A stretch of 9,723 nt of DNA, from positions 1-9,723 of the forward strand of contig CABRGT010000072.1 in the NCBI GenBank assembly GCA_902470475.1, given 5' to 3'. The notes beneath the pieces are model-generated. The model was given only the letters and a program-made list of their open reading frames with translations. It searched no databases and was not told where the DNA came from. The stretch is from an uncultured Porphyromonadaceae bacterium (GTDB lineage: Bacteria; Bacteroidota; Bacteroidia; Bacteroidales; Muribaculaceae). Position numbers and translations under genes: made by a program. Shown here piece by piece: positions 1 to 6,273 of this stretch (position 1 is the stretch's first letter; every line of letters begins with the position of its first letter).

Positions 1-617
1 GGGGCGCCCTGGGGCACGGCGGCGGTCGTGACGCGGGTCACGGGAGCGGCTTTTCCGCCGGTGAGCGTGACGCTCTTATATGAGGGGATCACGTCGTAGA
101 AATCGGCGGCAGCTGCGGCGAGTCCCCGGTTGCGTTCAAAAATCTGCGGGCCGTAGGGCATGACGTCCTCGCCGCCGGGCGATATCCACTGCGCGGGGTC
201 GGCCGTGATGTCGGCGCGCGTATAGGTGACGGGGGCGGCCTTGCCGTCGCGCACGATGTGAACGCCGTCGGGGGTGTAGCAGATGCTGCGCAGGTAGCCG
301 GCTGTCTCGATATCGACAACTACGGAGTCAGCGCCGCTGCGGAATTTATCGGAATCGATGCAGTAGTAGCCCGGAACGATCTCCACGAGTGTGAAAGCCG
401 GATCGACCGGGCGCATGCGGCGGGCGAACTGGTTGAAGGCAAGGCGGTCGAAGTCAATGTCGCCTTTGATTACGAACCTCTGGATGTACGCGGGCTTCTG
501 ATCGGCCCCCAGGCCGTTGCCGAGAGTCGACCAGCTGACAGTTGTTTCAGCGCAGACCGGAGCGGCACTTGCGGCAGCCGCGAGTGTCACGAGGGATATG
601 GCTTTAGATAATTTCAT
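1..617 (-). CDS. Secreted protein, probable GH20 beta-N-acetylhexosaminidase (N-terminal part, partial)
   Basis: The reading frame opens at ATG 615-617 and stays open to the left edge, giving 205 complete residues with the C-terminal part missing. Residues 1-23 form a signal peptide (Lys/Ser start, Ala-rich core, VCA-ET cleavage), so the product is exported. Residues 24 to about 165 form a domain (TVSWSTLGNGLGAD, then QRFVIKGDIDF, FNQFARRM, VEIVPGYY, YTPDGVHIV) that I associate with Bacteroidales family 20 glycoside hydrolases. From about 174 the sequence YDVIPSYKSVTLTGG resembles the start of the GH20b domain ('iiPkPksvtl.gG'), which precedes the catalytic barrel. The GH20 catalytic Asp-Glu pair would lie outside the window, so the enzymatic call is inference. 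If right, the enzyme removes terminal GlcNAc/GalNAc from glycans in the periplasm or at the surface. A -7 promoter box lies just upstream at 654-661. Confidence 0.55.
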   Translation of the reverse strand, partial: MKLSKAISLVTLAAAASAAPVCAETTVSWSTLGNGLGADQKPAYIQRFVIKGDIDFDRLAFNQFARRMRPVDPAFTLVEIVPGYYCIDSDKFRSGADSVVVDIETAGYLRSICYTPDGVHIVRDGKAAPVTYTRADITADPAQWISPGGEDVMPYGPQIFERNRGLAAAAADFYDVIPSYKSVTLTGGKAAPVTRVTTAAVPQGA

Positions 618-653
618 GTGCTACGGTTGGATATAAGGTTGTTTATGACCTTA

Positions 654-661
654 CAAAGGTA
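654..661 (-). promoter_or_regulatory. Bacteroidetes -7 promoter box for the hexosaminidase-like gene
   Basis: On the minus strand the sequence reads TACCTTTG, an exact match to the Bacteroidetes -7 consensus TAnnTTTG. It lies 37 bases before the ATG at 617, which leaves room for a short AT-rich leader. No TTTG -33 box sits at the usual spacing, so the match rests on the -7 element. The same octamer occurs before the acyl-CoA ligase gene at 2633-2640. Confidence 0.6.
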
Positions 662-788
662 GCAATAAAGTTTTGATTATGCCTTATTCTTCCGATTGTT
701 TTTGATGAAAACCACCGGAATCCATGACAGACCGCGCCGTTTCTGTGACGAACCGCGGCTGCGCCGACGCATGTCGCCGACGCGACTT

Positions 789-2603
789 TCAGCAGTACAT
801 CGCCTCGATCTGACGGGCATACCGGTGGTTGATCACCGGACGCCGCAGTTTGAGCGTGTTGGTGAGCTCGCCGTTCTCGATGGTGAACTCGCGCGGCAGC
901 AGGGTGAAGCGCTTGATCTGCTCGAAGCCGGCCAGGCCCTTCTGCAGCTTTTCGATGCGGGTGGCGAAGAACTGGCGGATCTCGGAGTTGTTGATCAGGT
1001 CGTCGATGTTCTTGAAAGCGATCTTGTGGCGTCGCGCATACTCCTTGAGGGCTTCGAAAGCAGGTATGATGATGGCTGTGACATACTTGCGGCGGTCGCC
1101 TATGACGGCGACCTGCTCGATGAAGCGGTCCTCGCCCAGGCGGCTCTCGATGGCCTGCGGGGCTATGTATTTGCCGTTGGATGTCTTGAAGAGGTCTTTG
1201 ATGCGGTCGGTGAGGACGATGGCTCCGTGTTCGTCGATGTAGCCGGCGTCGCCGGTGCGCAGCCATCCGTCGGGGGTGAATGCCTTTTCCGTCTCGTCGG
1301 GGCGGTTGAAGTAGCCGCGCATGACTGTTGGAGCCTTCACCTGTATTTCGCTTTCCTCGCCGATGCGCACCTCGACTTCGGGAATCGGAGTGCCTACGGT
1401 GCCGAATTCATATCCGACGGCCGGATAGCACGATACGGTGGCCGTGGTCTCGCTCAGACCGTAGCCGATCATGATGTTGACTCCTATCGTATGGAAGAAC
1501 TCGACGATGTTGGCCGACAGGGGCGCTCCGGCGGTCGGGAAGATGTTGCCGCGGTCGACACCCATGGCCTTGCGGATAGCCGAGAATATGCGCCTGTTGA
1601 AGAACCGGTACTGCATTTCGAGCAGCATAGGGGCTTTCTTGCCTAACCGGGCGTAGCGCAGATTGCGCTGCGCGCCTACTTTCAGGGCTTTTTTGACCAG
1701 GGCTTTCTGGATGCCGCCGGTGCGGGCCAGCTTGTCCTGGATGGCGGCGTAGGCCTTCTCCCAGAAGCGTGGCACGGCGCACATGCACGTGGGGTGCACT
1801 TCGCGGAGGGCCTGTGTGATTTCTTTCGGATCAGGATTGATGTTCACGACTATGCCCATGTAGAGGCAGAAATATGTCCATGCCTTCTCGAAAATATGGC
1901 TCATGGGCAGGAACGACAGCGACGTGTCGTCGGGTGTCAGTGATGTGAGCCGCCGGGTGTGGATCTCGAAGCAGGCATTGAAGCAGCTGTGGGGCAGGAT
2001 AGCGCCTTTGGGCTCGCCGGTGGTGCCTGAGGTATAGATGAGTGTGGCGATGTCGTCGGGTGAGGCGGCGCGGGTGCGGGCGTCGACCTCGGCGCGGCAC
2101 AGGCCGGAGGCGGATGCGCCCAGGGCGAGCAGGTCGGCGAAGCGCATGGCGGTGCGGTCGTCGTGGCGCGGGGCGACGGAATCATCGAAGAGGACGATGC
2201 GTTCCAGTCGCGGACACTGTGAAGCTATGGAGCGGGCAATCTTGTACTGCTTGCGGTCGCCTACGAAAAGAATCCGGGCTCCGGAGTCGTTTACAATATA
2301 GCTTACCTGCTCGGGGCTGCTTGTGGAATATATCGATACCGGCACGGCGCGGTTGCGGTAGCATGCCATGTCGGTGATGAGTATTTGCGGACAGTTGGCT
2401 GAAAATACGGCTATCATGTCCCCGGGGGTTATGCCGAGGGTCTCGAGAGCGCAGGCTGCGTGACAGATGTCGGTGTCGAATGCCGCCCATGATCGGCCGA
2501 TCCAGGTTCCTGTCAGAGGATCGCGGTAGCGGTAGGCGTCGCGTGCGTCGCCGTATCTGCGGCTCTGACCGGCAGTCAGTGTTGTCAGTATATTATTGTT
2601 CAT
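789..2603 (-). CDS. Long-chain fatty acid-CoA ligase (AMP-forming acyl-CoA synthetase)
   Basis: This 604-residue protein activates a fatty acid with ATP to an acyl-adenylate and transfers it to CoA, acting in the cytoplasm or at the inner membrane face. The adenylate-forming family motifs appear in order. The phosphate-binding loop IYTSGTTGEPKG is at 189-200, and YGLSETTA at about 381-388 holds the conserved Glu385. GWLRTGD is at 446-452, and the hinge region DRIKDLFKTSNGKYIAP starts at Asp466. The C-terminal GELTNTLKLRR carries the expected catalytic Lys585. The length of about 600 residues fits the long-chain subgroup (FadD15-like) rather than short acetyl-CoA synthetases. The family is seen directly, but chain-length specificity cannot be read from sequence. 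Bacteroidales generally lack a full beta-oxidation route, so exogenous fatty acid recycling into lipids is the likelier role (inference). There is no clear terminator after the stop, so some read-through into the hexosaminidase-like gene is possible. Confidence 0.93.
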   Translation of the reverse strand: MNNNILTTLTAGQSRRYGDARDAYRYRDPLTGTWIGRSWAAFDTDICHAACALETLGITPGDMIAVFSANCPQILITDMACYRNRAVPVSIYSTSSPEQVSYIVNDSGARILFVGDRKQYKIARSIASQCPRLERIVLFDDSVAPRHDDRTAMRFADLLALGASASGLCRAEVDARTRAASPDDIATLIYTSGTTGEPKGAILPHSCFNACFEIHTRRLTSLTPDDTSLSFLPMSHIFEKAWTYFCLYMGIVVNINPDPKEITQALREVHPTCMCAVPRFWEKAYAAIQDKLARTGGIQKALVKKALKVGAQRNLRYARLGKKAPMLLEMQYRFFNRRIFSAIRKAMGVDRGNIFPTAGAPLSANIVEFFHTIGVNIMIGYGLSETTATVSCYPAVGYEFGTVGTPIPEVEVRIGEESEIQVKAPTVMRGYFNRPDETEKAFTPDGWLRTGDAGYIDEHGAIVLTDRIKDLFKTSNGKYIAPQAIESRLGEDRFIEQVAVIGDRRKYVTAIIIPAFEALKEYARRHKIAFKNIDDLINNSEIRQFFATRIEKLQKGLAGFEQIKRFTLLPREFTIENGELTNTLKLRRPVINHRYARQIEAMYC

Positions 2604-2632
2604 AGATGAGTTGAAACTCGTTAAAAACGCGA

Positions 2633-2640
2633 CAAAGGTA
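2633..2640 (-). promoter_or_regulatory. -7 promoter box for the acyl-CoA ligase gene
   Basis: The minus strand reads TACCTTTG, matching TAnnTTTG, 30 bases upstream of the ATG at 2603. A TTTG lies farther upstream at 2665-2668, but its 24-base spacing is longer than the usual 19-21, so the -33 element is uncertain. Its presence argues that the ligase gene is transcribed separately from the muramidase gene upstream. Confidence 0.65.
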
Positions 2641-2779
2641 GCCCCTTTGCCTATAATAAACTAACAAAAGAGTGCGAAAAACGACGTAGCGTTAACAAAT
2701 ATTGACAAATATACGGGAGCGTCGCGGCGAATCTTAAGTTTTTTTATAAAAAGAGCGGGGTTCGGCCGTGCCGGGCAAA

Positions 2780-2795
2780 TACGGTTTTTCCCGTA
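2780..2795 (-). terminator. Weak hairpin after the muramidase gene
   Basis: Just after the stop at 2802 the minus strand forms TACGG / CCGTA with a six-base loop, followed by TTTG. The stem is only 5 bp and the T-run short. A T5 run followed by an A-rich stretch comes about 30 bases later (around 2740-2754) without a clear GC stem. Termination here is possible but poorly supported. Confidence 0.28.
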
Positions 2796-2801
2796 GAGGA
2801 T

Positions 2802-3599
2802 TTATTTTTTCTTGTGTTTGGAATATGAGGATGCGAGGCGGCGGTGGTAGCCGCGGGCGGCATAGCCCGGTCCGTTGTATCCGCGGGCGAAGGCGCTCCA
2901 GTTTTTGGCCTTGAGGGCCGGCAGCAGGCCGCTGCGGGTGATGAATTCGCCGAACAGTTCGAGCTGGTCGCGTTCGGACCGGCTCATCAGCCGCACGAAT
3001 TCCTGCGGCGAGTCGAGTCCGCATAGTTTCCAGTTGAATCCTCCGAGCTGGAACATTCCCCAGAACGTGCCTTCGATGGCTGAAAGAGTGTCTATGTCCA
3101 TGGCCCGGTCGAGGCGCGCCTGCTGGGCGGCCTGCTGGGATCCGTATCGGGCGATGTCGGGGCGGCTGAACACCACGCTGTGGCTCTTGGTGTAGCGCGA
3201 CAGGTTCACGCGGTTTTTGGCGGCCATTTTGCGGAATACGGCCAGGTCGAAGTTTATGATCGGCTTGCCTTCGGCCCAGAATCCGCGGTGCGACGATCCG
3301 GCCTCGATCTCTATGACGGCCTTGATGGCCGGTATCTCCACGCCGAGTTCGGCAGCCACTTCCTCTATGTCCTTTTCGGTGAGAGGGCCGTTGCGCAGCG
3401 CGTCGTCGGGTTCGGTGAAGCGGAGGCGCACGGTGTCGGTACCTATCACGAAATACTGGCGGTCGGGGTCGATGTAAGTGATCGAGTCGGGCGGCGTGGT
3501 GAATATGCGCTGGGCTCCGGCGCTGGTGGGGCGTGAGCAGCAGGCCGATCCGATCAGAAAGGCCAGCGCTATGGCCGGAAGTGTACTGCGGTTTTTCAT
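2802..3599 (-). CDS. Exported N-acetylmuramidase-family peptidoglycan hydrolase
   Basis: The protein has 265 residues. An N-terminal signal (basic MKNR, hydrophobic 7-19) targets it for export. Cleavage after SAGA (about 26-29) is plausible; Cys20/Cys21 do not fit a good lipobox, so lipidation is less likely. The rest resembles the N-acetylmuramidase family (Pfam Muramidase, PF11860). VEIPAIKAVIEIEAGSS (about 87-103) contains Glu97 and Glu99, one of which should be the catalytic acid. KPIINFDLAVFRK (112-124) corresponds to the family's 'KPkilFE.H.F' segment. EGTFWGMFQLGGFNW (176-190) and FARGYNGPGY (237-246) are the other conserved blocks. The family cuts the MurNAc-GlcNAc glycan backbone. 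A known use is phage or effector lysis, but no phage or secretion genes lie nearby, so a housekeeping wall-remodelling role is more likely (inference). Residues 30-75 have no recognised domain. No TAnnTTTG box is seen upstream. Confidence 0.8.
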   Translation of the reverse strand: MKNRSTLPAIALAFLIGSACCSRPTSAGAQRIFTTPPDSITYIDPDRQYFVIGTDTVRLRFTEPDDALRNGPLTEKDIEEVAAELGVEIPAIKAVIEIEAGSSHRGFWAEGKPIINFDLAVFRKMAAKNRVNLSRYTKSHSVVFSRPDIARYGSQQAAQQARLDRAMDIDTLSAIEGTFWGMFQLGGFNWKLCGLDSPQEFVRLMSRSERDQLELFGEFITRSGLLPALKAKNWSAFARGYNGPGYAARGYHRRLASSYSKHKKK

Positions 3600-3670
3600 G
3601 CGGGGAGATGTTAGACGGTAGTGAGGATGAGAGATGCCGCGGGGACGGGTGGTCCTGTCGGGTAACGGGG

Positions 3671-3720
3671 TTGTAAAAGGTCCGGGAGTCCTGCCGCAGG
3701 GCAGGTCTTCCCGGACCTTT
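3671..3720 (-). terminator. Rho-independent terminator of pepD
   Basis: Nine bases beyond the pepD stop the minus strand forms a long hairpin. The outer arms are 3676-3687 and 3709-3720 (aaaggtccggga and its complement, 12 bp), then a small internal mismatch, then an inner GC-rich stem (3690-3695 with 3700-3705). The minus strand continues TTTTACAA. This should end pepD transcription before the muramidase gene. Confidence 0.85.
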
Positions 3721-3729
3721 GAGAGTGTA

Positions 3730-5190
3730 TCAGGCTTTGAGGGCGGCCACCTTTTCGAGGGTGCGCGTCAGCTGTCCCCAGAAGCGTTCGACGGCAGGGA
3801 TATACATGCGCTCGCTGGGCGAGTGCACGCCCTGGAGGGTCGGGCCGAACGATACCATGTCGAGCTGGGGCATCTTTTCCTTGAACAGGCCGCATTCGAG
3901 GCCGGCGTGGATGGCCTTCACGGCAGGCTTGATGCCGTAGAGTTCTTCGTAGGCTTCCGAAGCCAGGTGCATGATGGTCGATTTCATGTTGGGCTTCCAG
4001 CCGGGATAGCCGTCGCCGTGCGAGACGGTGGCGCCGGCCAGCTCGAAGAGTGCTTCGACCTGGTGCGCGATGTCCCACTTGCGCGACTCTACCGAGGAGC
4101 GCTGCGACGTGGTGACGAGGATCTCGCCTTCGGCGGGCATCTTCACGGATGCGAGGTTGGTGGAGGTCTCCACGAGGCCTTCGAGATCGCGGCTCATGGA
4201 GATGACGCCGTGGGGTGCCGAGTAGAGGGCTTCGATAAGATGGGCGGAGGTGGTGGAGTCGATCGTGAATTCGGGTCGCTCGATGGTGGCGATGTTGATC
4301 TCGATAGTGGGCTCGATGCCTTCGTATTCGTCCTTCACCTCGGCCACGAACTGGTTGAACATGGCCATGATGTCGTCCTTCGACGATGTGTGGACGCCGA
4401 ATACGGCGTGAGCGGCGCGCGGGATGGCGTTGCGGAGGTTGCCGCCGTCGATTTCGGCCAGCGAGAGCTGGTACTTTTTGCCGACGGTCCACAGGAAGCG
4501 GGCCAGCAGTTTGTTGGCGTTGGCGCGTCCGAGGTGGATGTCGCCGCCCGAGTGGCCGCCCAGGCCCTTGGCTATCTCTACCTTGAAGTAATGGAAGTCG
4601 GTGGGAGCCATCGAGCGCTCATAGTGGAAGGTGCAGGTGGTGTCGACGCCGCCTGCGCAGCCTACGAAGATCTCGGCATCGTCCTCGGAGTCGAGGTTGA
4701 GCAGAATGGAGCCGGTGATCATGCCGTCGCCGAGGTTGTTGGCGCCGGTGAGGCCGGTCTCCTCGTCGACTGTGAAGAGGCATTCGACGGGTCCGTGTAC
4801 GAGTTTGTCGTCGACCATCACGGCGAGGGCGGCTGCCATGCCGATGCCGTTGTCGGCGCCGAGGGTGGTGCCGTCGGCGCGGAGCCATTCGCCGTCGACT
4901 ATTGTGGTGATGGGCGAGTTATCGAAGTCGAAGTTCTTGTCGTTCGACTCGCACACCATGTCCATGTGTGCCTGTAGGATGACTGTCGGAGCCTGTTCGT
5001 GGCCTGCAGTGGCGGGCTTGCTCATCACGACGTTGCCGATGGCGTCGGTCTTGGCGGCGATGCCGTGCTTCTGCGCGAAGTCGAGGAGGAACTGGCGGAT
5101 CTTGCCTTCCTTCTTTGAAGGACGGGGAACCTTTGTGATCTGGTCGAAAATGTCGAATACCAGAGCGGGCTGGAGATCTTTGATTGTCAT
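3730..5190 (-). CDS. pepD: Aminoacyl-histidine dipeptidase PepD (M20 family)
   Basis: This 486-residue cytosolic zinc metallopeptidase cleaves dipeptides with C-terminal histidine (carnosinase-like, broad Xaa-His/Xaa-Xaa activity) and recycles amino acids. The length matches the family (about 485). The di-metal site reads in order: LQAHMDMV (His75, Asp77), TLGADNGIG with bridging Asp113, DEETG (Glu143 general base, Glu144 ligand), NLDSED (Asp167), and the C-terminal GVHSPSER with His456. The inserted lid/dimerisation domain spans roughly 205-385 and includes the AKGLGGHSGGDIHLGRANA segment. There is no signal peptide. The start ATG at 5188-5190 gives the usual MTIKDLQPALVFDIFDQI opening. The gene stands alone: a strong terminator follows it and the gene upstream is divergent. 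A candidate promoter lies at 5289-5296. Confidence 0.96.
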   Translation of the reverse strand: MTIKDLQPALVFDIFDQITKVPRPSKKEGKIRQFLLDFAQKHGIAAKTDAIGNVVMSKPATAGHEQAPTVILQAHMDMVCESNDKNFDFDNSPITTIVDGEWLRADGTTLGADNGIGMAAALAVMVDDKLVHGPVECLFTVDEETGLTGANNLGDGMITGSILLNLDSEDDAEIFVGCAGGVDTTCTFHYERSMAPTDFHYFKVEIAKGLGGHSGGDIHLGRANANKLLARFLWTVGKKYQLSLAEIDGGNLRNAIPRAAHAVFGVHTSSKDDIMAMFNQFVAEVKDEYEGIEPTIEINIATIERPEFTIDSTTSAHLIEALYSAPHGVISMSRDLEGLVETSTNLASVKMPAEGEILVTTSQRSSVESRKWDIAHQVEALFELAGATVSHGDGYPGWKPNMKSTIMHLASEAYEELYGIKPAVKAIHAGLECGLFKEKMPQLDMVSFGPTLQGVHSPSERMYIPAVERFWGQLTRTLEKVAALKA

Positions 5191-5288
5191 ATCTTGTCGG
5201 TGTTTTGGTGTTGGCTAAATTGTGTCTATAAAAGTTTAAGAACGTTTAATGAATGTGGCGTAATGTTAAATTTATTTATTTCAGCGCT

Positions 5289-5296
5289 CTAAGTTA
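5289..5296 (-). promoter_or_regulatory. Candidate pepD promoter (TAACTTAG)
   Basis: The minus strand reads TTTGTAACTTAGAGCGC; TAACTTAG differs from TAnnTTTG by one base. A TTTG lies upstream at 5319-5322 with a 22-base gap, slightly longer than usual. The implied leader is about 90 bases. A nearly identical element (GTAACTTAGCGC) precedes the ompA-like gene at 9402-9409, which supports it being a real promoter type. Confidence 0.4.
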
Positions 5297-5339
5297 CAAA
5301 ATAAAATTGAGAAACGACCAAAATTTAACGAACGTTTCT

Positions 5340-5347
5340 TATATTTG
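5340..5347 (+). promoter_or_regulatory. -7 promoter box for the 54-residue protein/OmpH operon
   Basis: TATATTTG matches TAnnTTTG and is followed by CAC, where transcription would begin about 15-20 bases before the ATG at 5370. No clear TTTG -33 box is present at standard spacing. It is divergent from, and close to, the candidate pepD promoter. Confidence 0.62.
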
Positions 5348-5369
5348 CACCGAATTTAGAATTCAGGAT

Positions 5370-5534
5370 ATGAAATTACTGCTTCTGACCGTAGGACTGC
5401 TTGCCCTGGCCGTGGTGCTTCTGGGCGTGAAGGTGTTCTTCGTCAGAGGTGGAAAATTTCCCGACACACACGCTCACTCGTCGCCTGAGCTGCGGCGCCG
5501 CGGCGTGGGCTGCGCGGCATCCGATCGCGATTGA
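5370..5534 (+). CDS. Small single-pass membrane protein, unknown function (54 aa)
   Basis: The ATG at 5370 gives a 54-residue protein. Residues 2 to about 25 (KLLLLTVGLLALAVVLLGVKVFF) form one hydrophobic helix. A short polar tail follows (VRGGKFPDTHAHSSPELRRRGVGCAASDRD) with a single Cys and a basic patch. An in-frame upstream ATG at 5253 would add 39 residues, but it lies upstream of the -7 box at 5340-5347 and the extra residues look like untranslated AT-rich DNA, so 5370 is preferred. I recall similar short 'F(F)V+GGKFP.tH...RGI.C' proteins in Bacteroidales, always without assigned function. It precedes the OmpH-like gene by 45 bases with no terminator, suggesting co-transcription and an envelope role. 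Positive charges after the helix suggest the tail faces the cytoplasm if it is an uncleaved anchor (inference). Confidence 0.7.
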   Translation: MKLLLLTVGLLALAVVLLGVKVFFVRGGKFPDTHAHSSPELRRRGVGCAASDRD

Positions 5535-5579
5535 AATAATTAATAAGAACCAATAAAACAAGAACCATCACAGTTCACT

Positions 5580-6200
5580 ATGAGAAAATTTAAGTTTGCG
5601 GTTGCCGCGTTCATGGCTGTCTGTGCCGTGACGGTGGCAAGCTGTTCGAAGGAAGGCGACACTACGGCCAGCACTGTGCTGCCCGGCGACTCGACCGCCA
5701 TCAACATCCGCTACGTCAACATGACCCGCATCGGTCAAAACTATACTCTGGCTCAGGAACTCTTCGCCGAACGTCAGAAGATGATGCTTGATTTCCAGAA
5801 TCAGGCCGCCGCCAAGGACAACCAGCTGCAAAGACTCTATCAGACCATCCAGCAGAAGGTCAACAATAACGTCTATCTCTCGCAGCAGAGCGCTGAGGCC
5901 GACCAGCGTGAGTTCCTTACAATGCAGAACCAGGCCCAGCAGTGGAGCAACCAGCGCCTGGAGGAGATGGACCGCTATGCCCAGCTTCAGACTATCCGCC
6001 TGAATGACTCGATCCGTAATGTGATCCGCGACATCTGCGTGGCCAACAATCTCGATGCCGTGCTTGATGACACGGTCACCTACTATGCCAGCCCGCGCCT
6101 TGACATCACGGACGTGGTGATCGAGGAGCTCAACCGCCGCTACAAGCCCGCCGCTCCCGCGGCTCTGCCGGCCGACAGCCTCACTGTCAAGAAGAAATAA
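5580..6200 (+). CDS. OmpH/Skp-family outer membrane protein chaperone, predicted lipoprotein
   Basis: The protein has 206 residues. Residues 1-21 are a lipoprotein signal ending in VAS before Cys22, a good lipobox. INIRYVNMTRI (41-51) is the usual first strand and start of the OmpH fold ('iayVn...l'). Residues 55-150 are Gln/Glu/Arg-rich, strongly helical and likely coiled-coil, forming the tentacle arms. YYASPRLDITDVVIEELNRRYK (168-189) is the typical C-terminal strand plus helix. Members form trimers that hold unfolded outer membrane proteins in the periplasm. Two oddities stand out. Classical Skp is soluble, whereas this one should be lipid-anchored, and the residues after the cysteine (SKEGD) resemble a Bacteroidetes lipoprotein export signal. 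The gene follows the small membrane protein gene and ends before a bidirectional terminator. The family is clear; the exact client set and location are not. Confidence 0.85.
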   Translation: MRKFKFAVAAFMAVCAVTVASCSKEGDTTASTVLPGDSTAINIRYVNMTRIGQNYTLAQELFAERQKMMLDFQNQAAAKDNQLQRLYQTIQQKVNNNVYLSQQSAEADQREFLTMQNQAQQWSNQRLEEMDRYAQLQTIRLNDSIRNVIRDICVANNLDAVLDDTVTYYASPRLDITDVVIEELNRRYKPAAPAALPADSLTVKKK

Positions 6201-6221
6201 TCCGTCAGCCCGAAGGATATG

Positions 6222-6254
6222 AAAAGGGGACCGGCCAAGTGGCCGGTCCCCTTT
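6222..6254. terminator. Bidirectional terminator between convergent genes
   Basis: A perfect 14-bp inverted repeat, aaaggggaccggcc (6223-6236) and its complement (6241-6254), is separated by AAGT. It lies 22 bases after the OmpH-like stop and 19 bases after the stop of the convergent gene. The minus strand leaves the hairpin with TTTT, and the plus strand with CTTTCAG, so it should terminate both transcripts, best on the minus strand. Confidence 0.88.
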
Positions 6255-6273
6255 CAGTAATATCAGTAAGGAA

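Noticed and set aside
773..786. GTCGC/GCGAC hairpin just after the acyl-CoA ligase stop as a terminator
   Set aside because: The stem is only 5 bp, close to the stop, with no T-run on the minus strand; such stems are expected by chance in GC-rich DNA.
696..1646. Open frame of 316 codons on the plus strand opposite the acyl-CoA ligase
   Set aside because: The minus-strand gene has all adenylate-forming motifs. The plus frame is an antisense artefact and starts inside the spacer without a convincing leader.
3580..3640. Lipobox at Cys20/Cys21 of the muramidase
   Set aside because: The residues before the cysteines (GSA-C, SAC-C) lack the usual Leu/Val at -3, and a signal peptidase I site after SAGA fits better.
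3634..4977. Long open frame of 447 codons on the plus strand opposite pepD
   Set aside because: It is the antisense shadow of a clear PepD gene in GC-rich DNA. Its translation is low-complexity (Gly, Val, Glu, Asp-rich) and has no recognisable domain.
5370..5534. NqrM-like assembly factor as identity for the 54-residue protein
   Set aside because: It shares only an N-terminal helix and a 'G.GC' near the end. It has one Cys instead of the four that NqrM uses, and no nqr genes are nearby.
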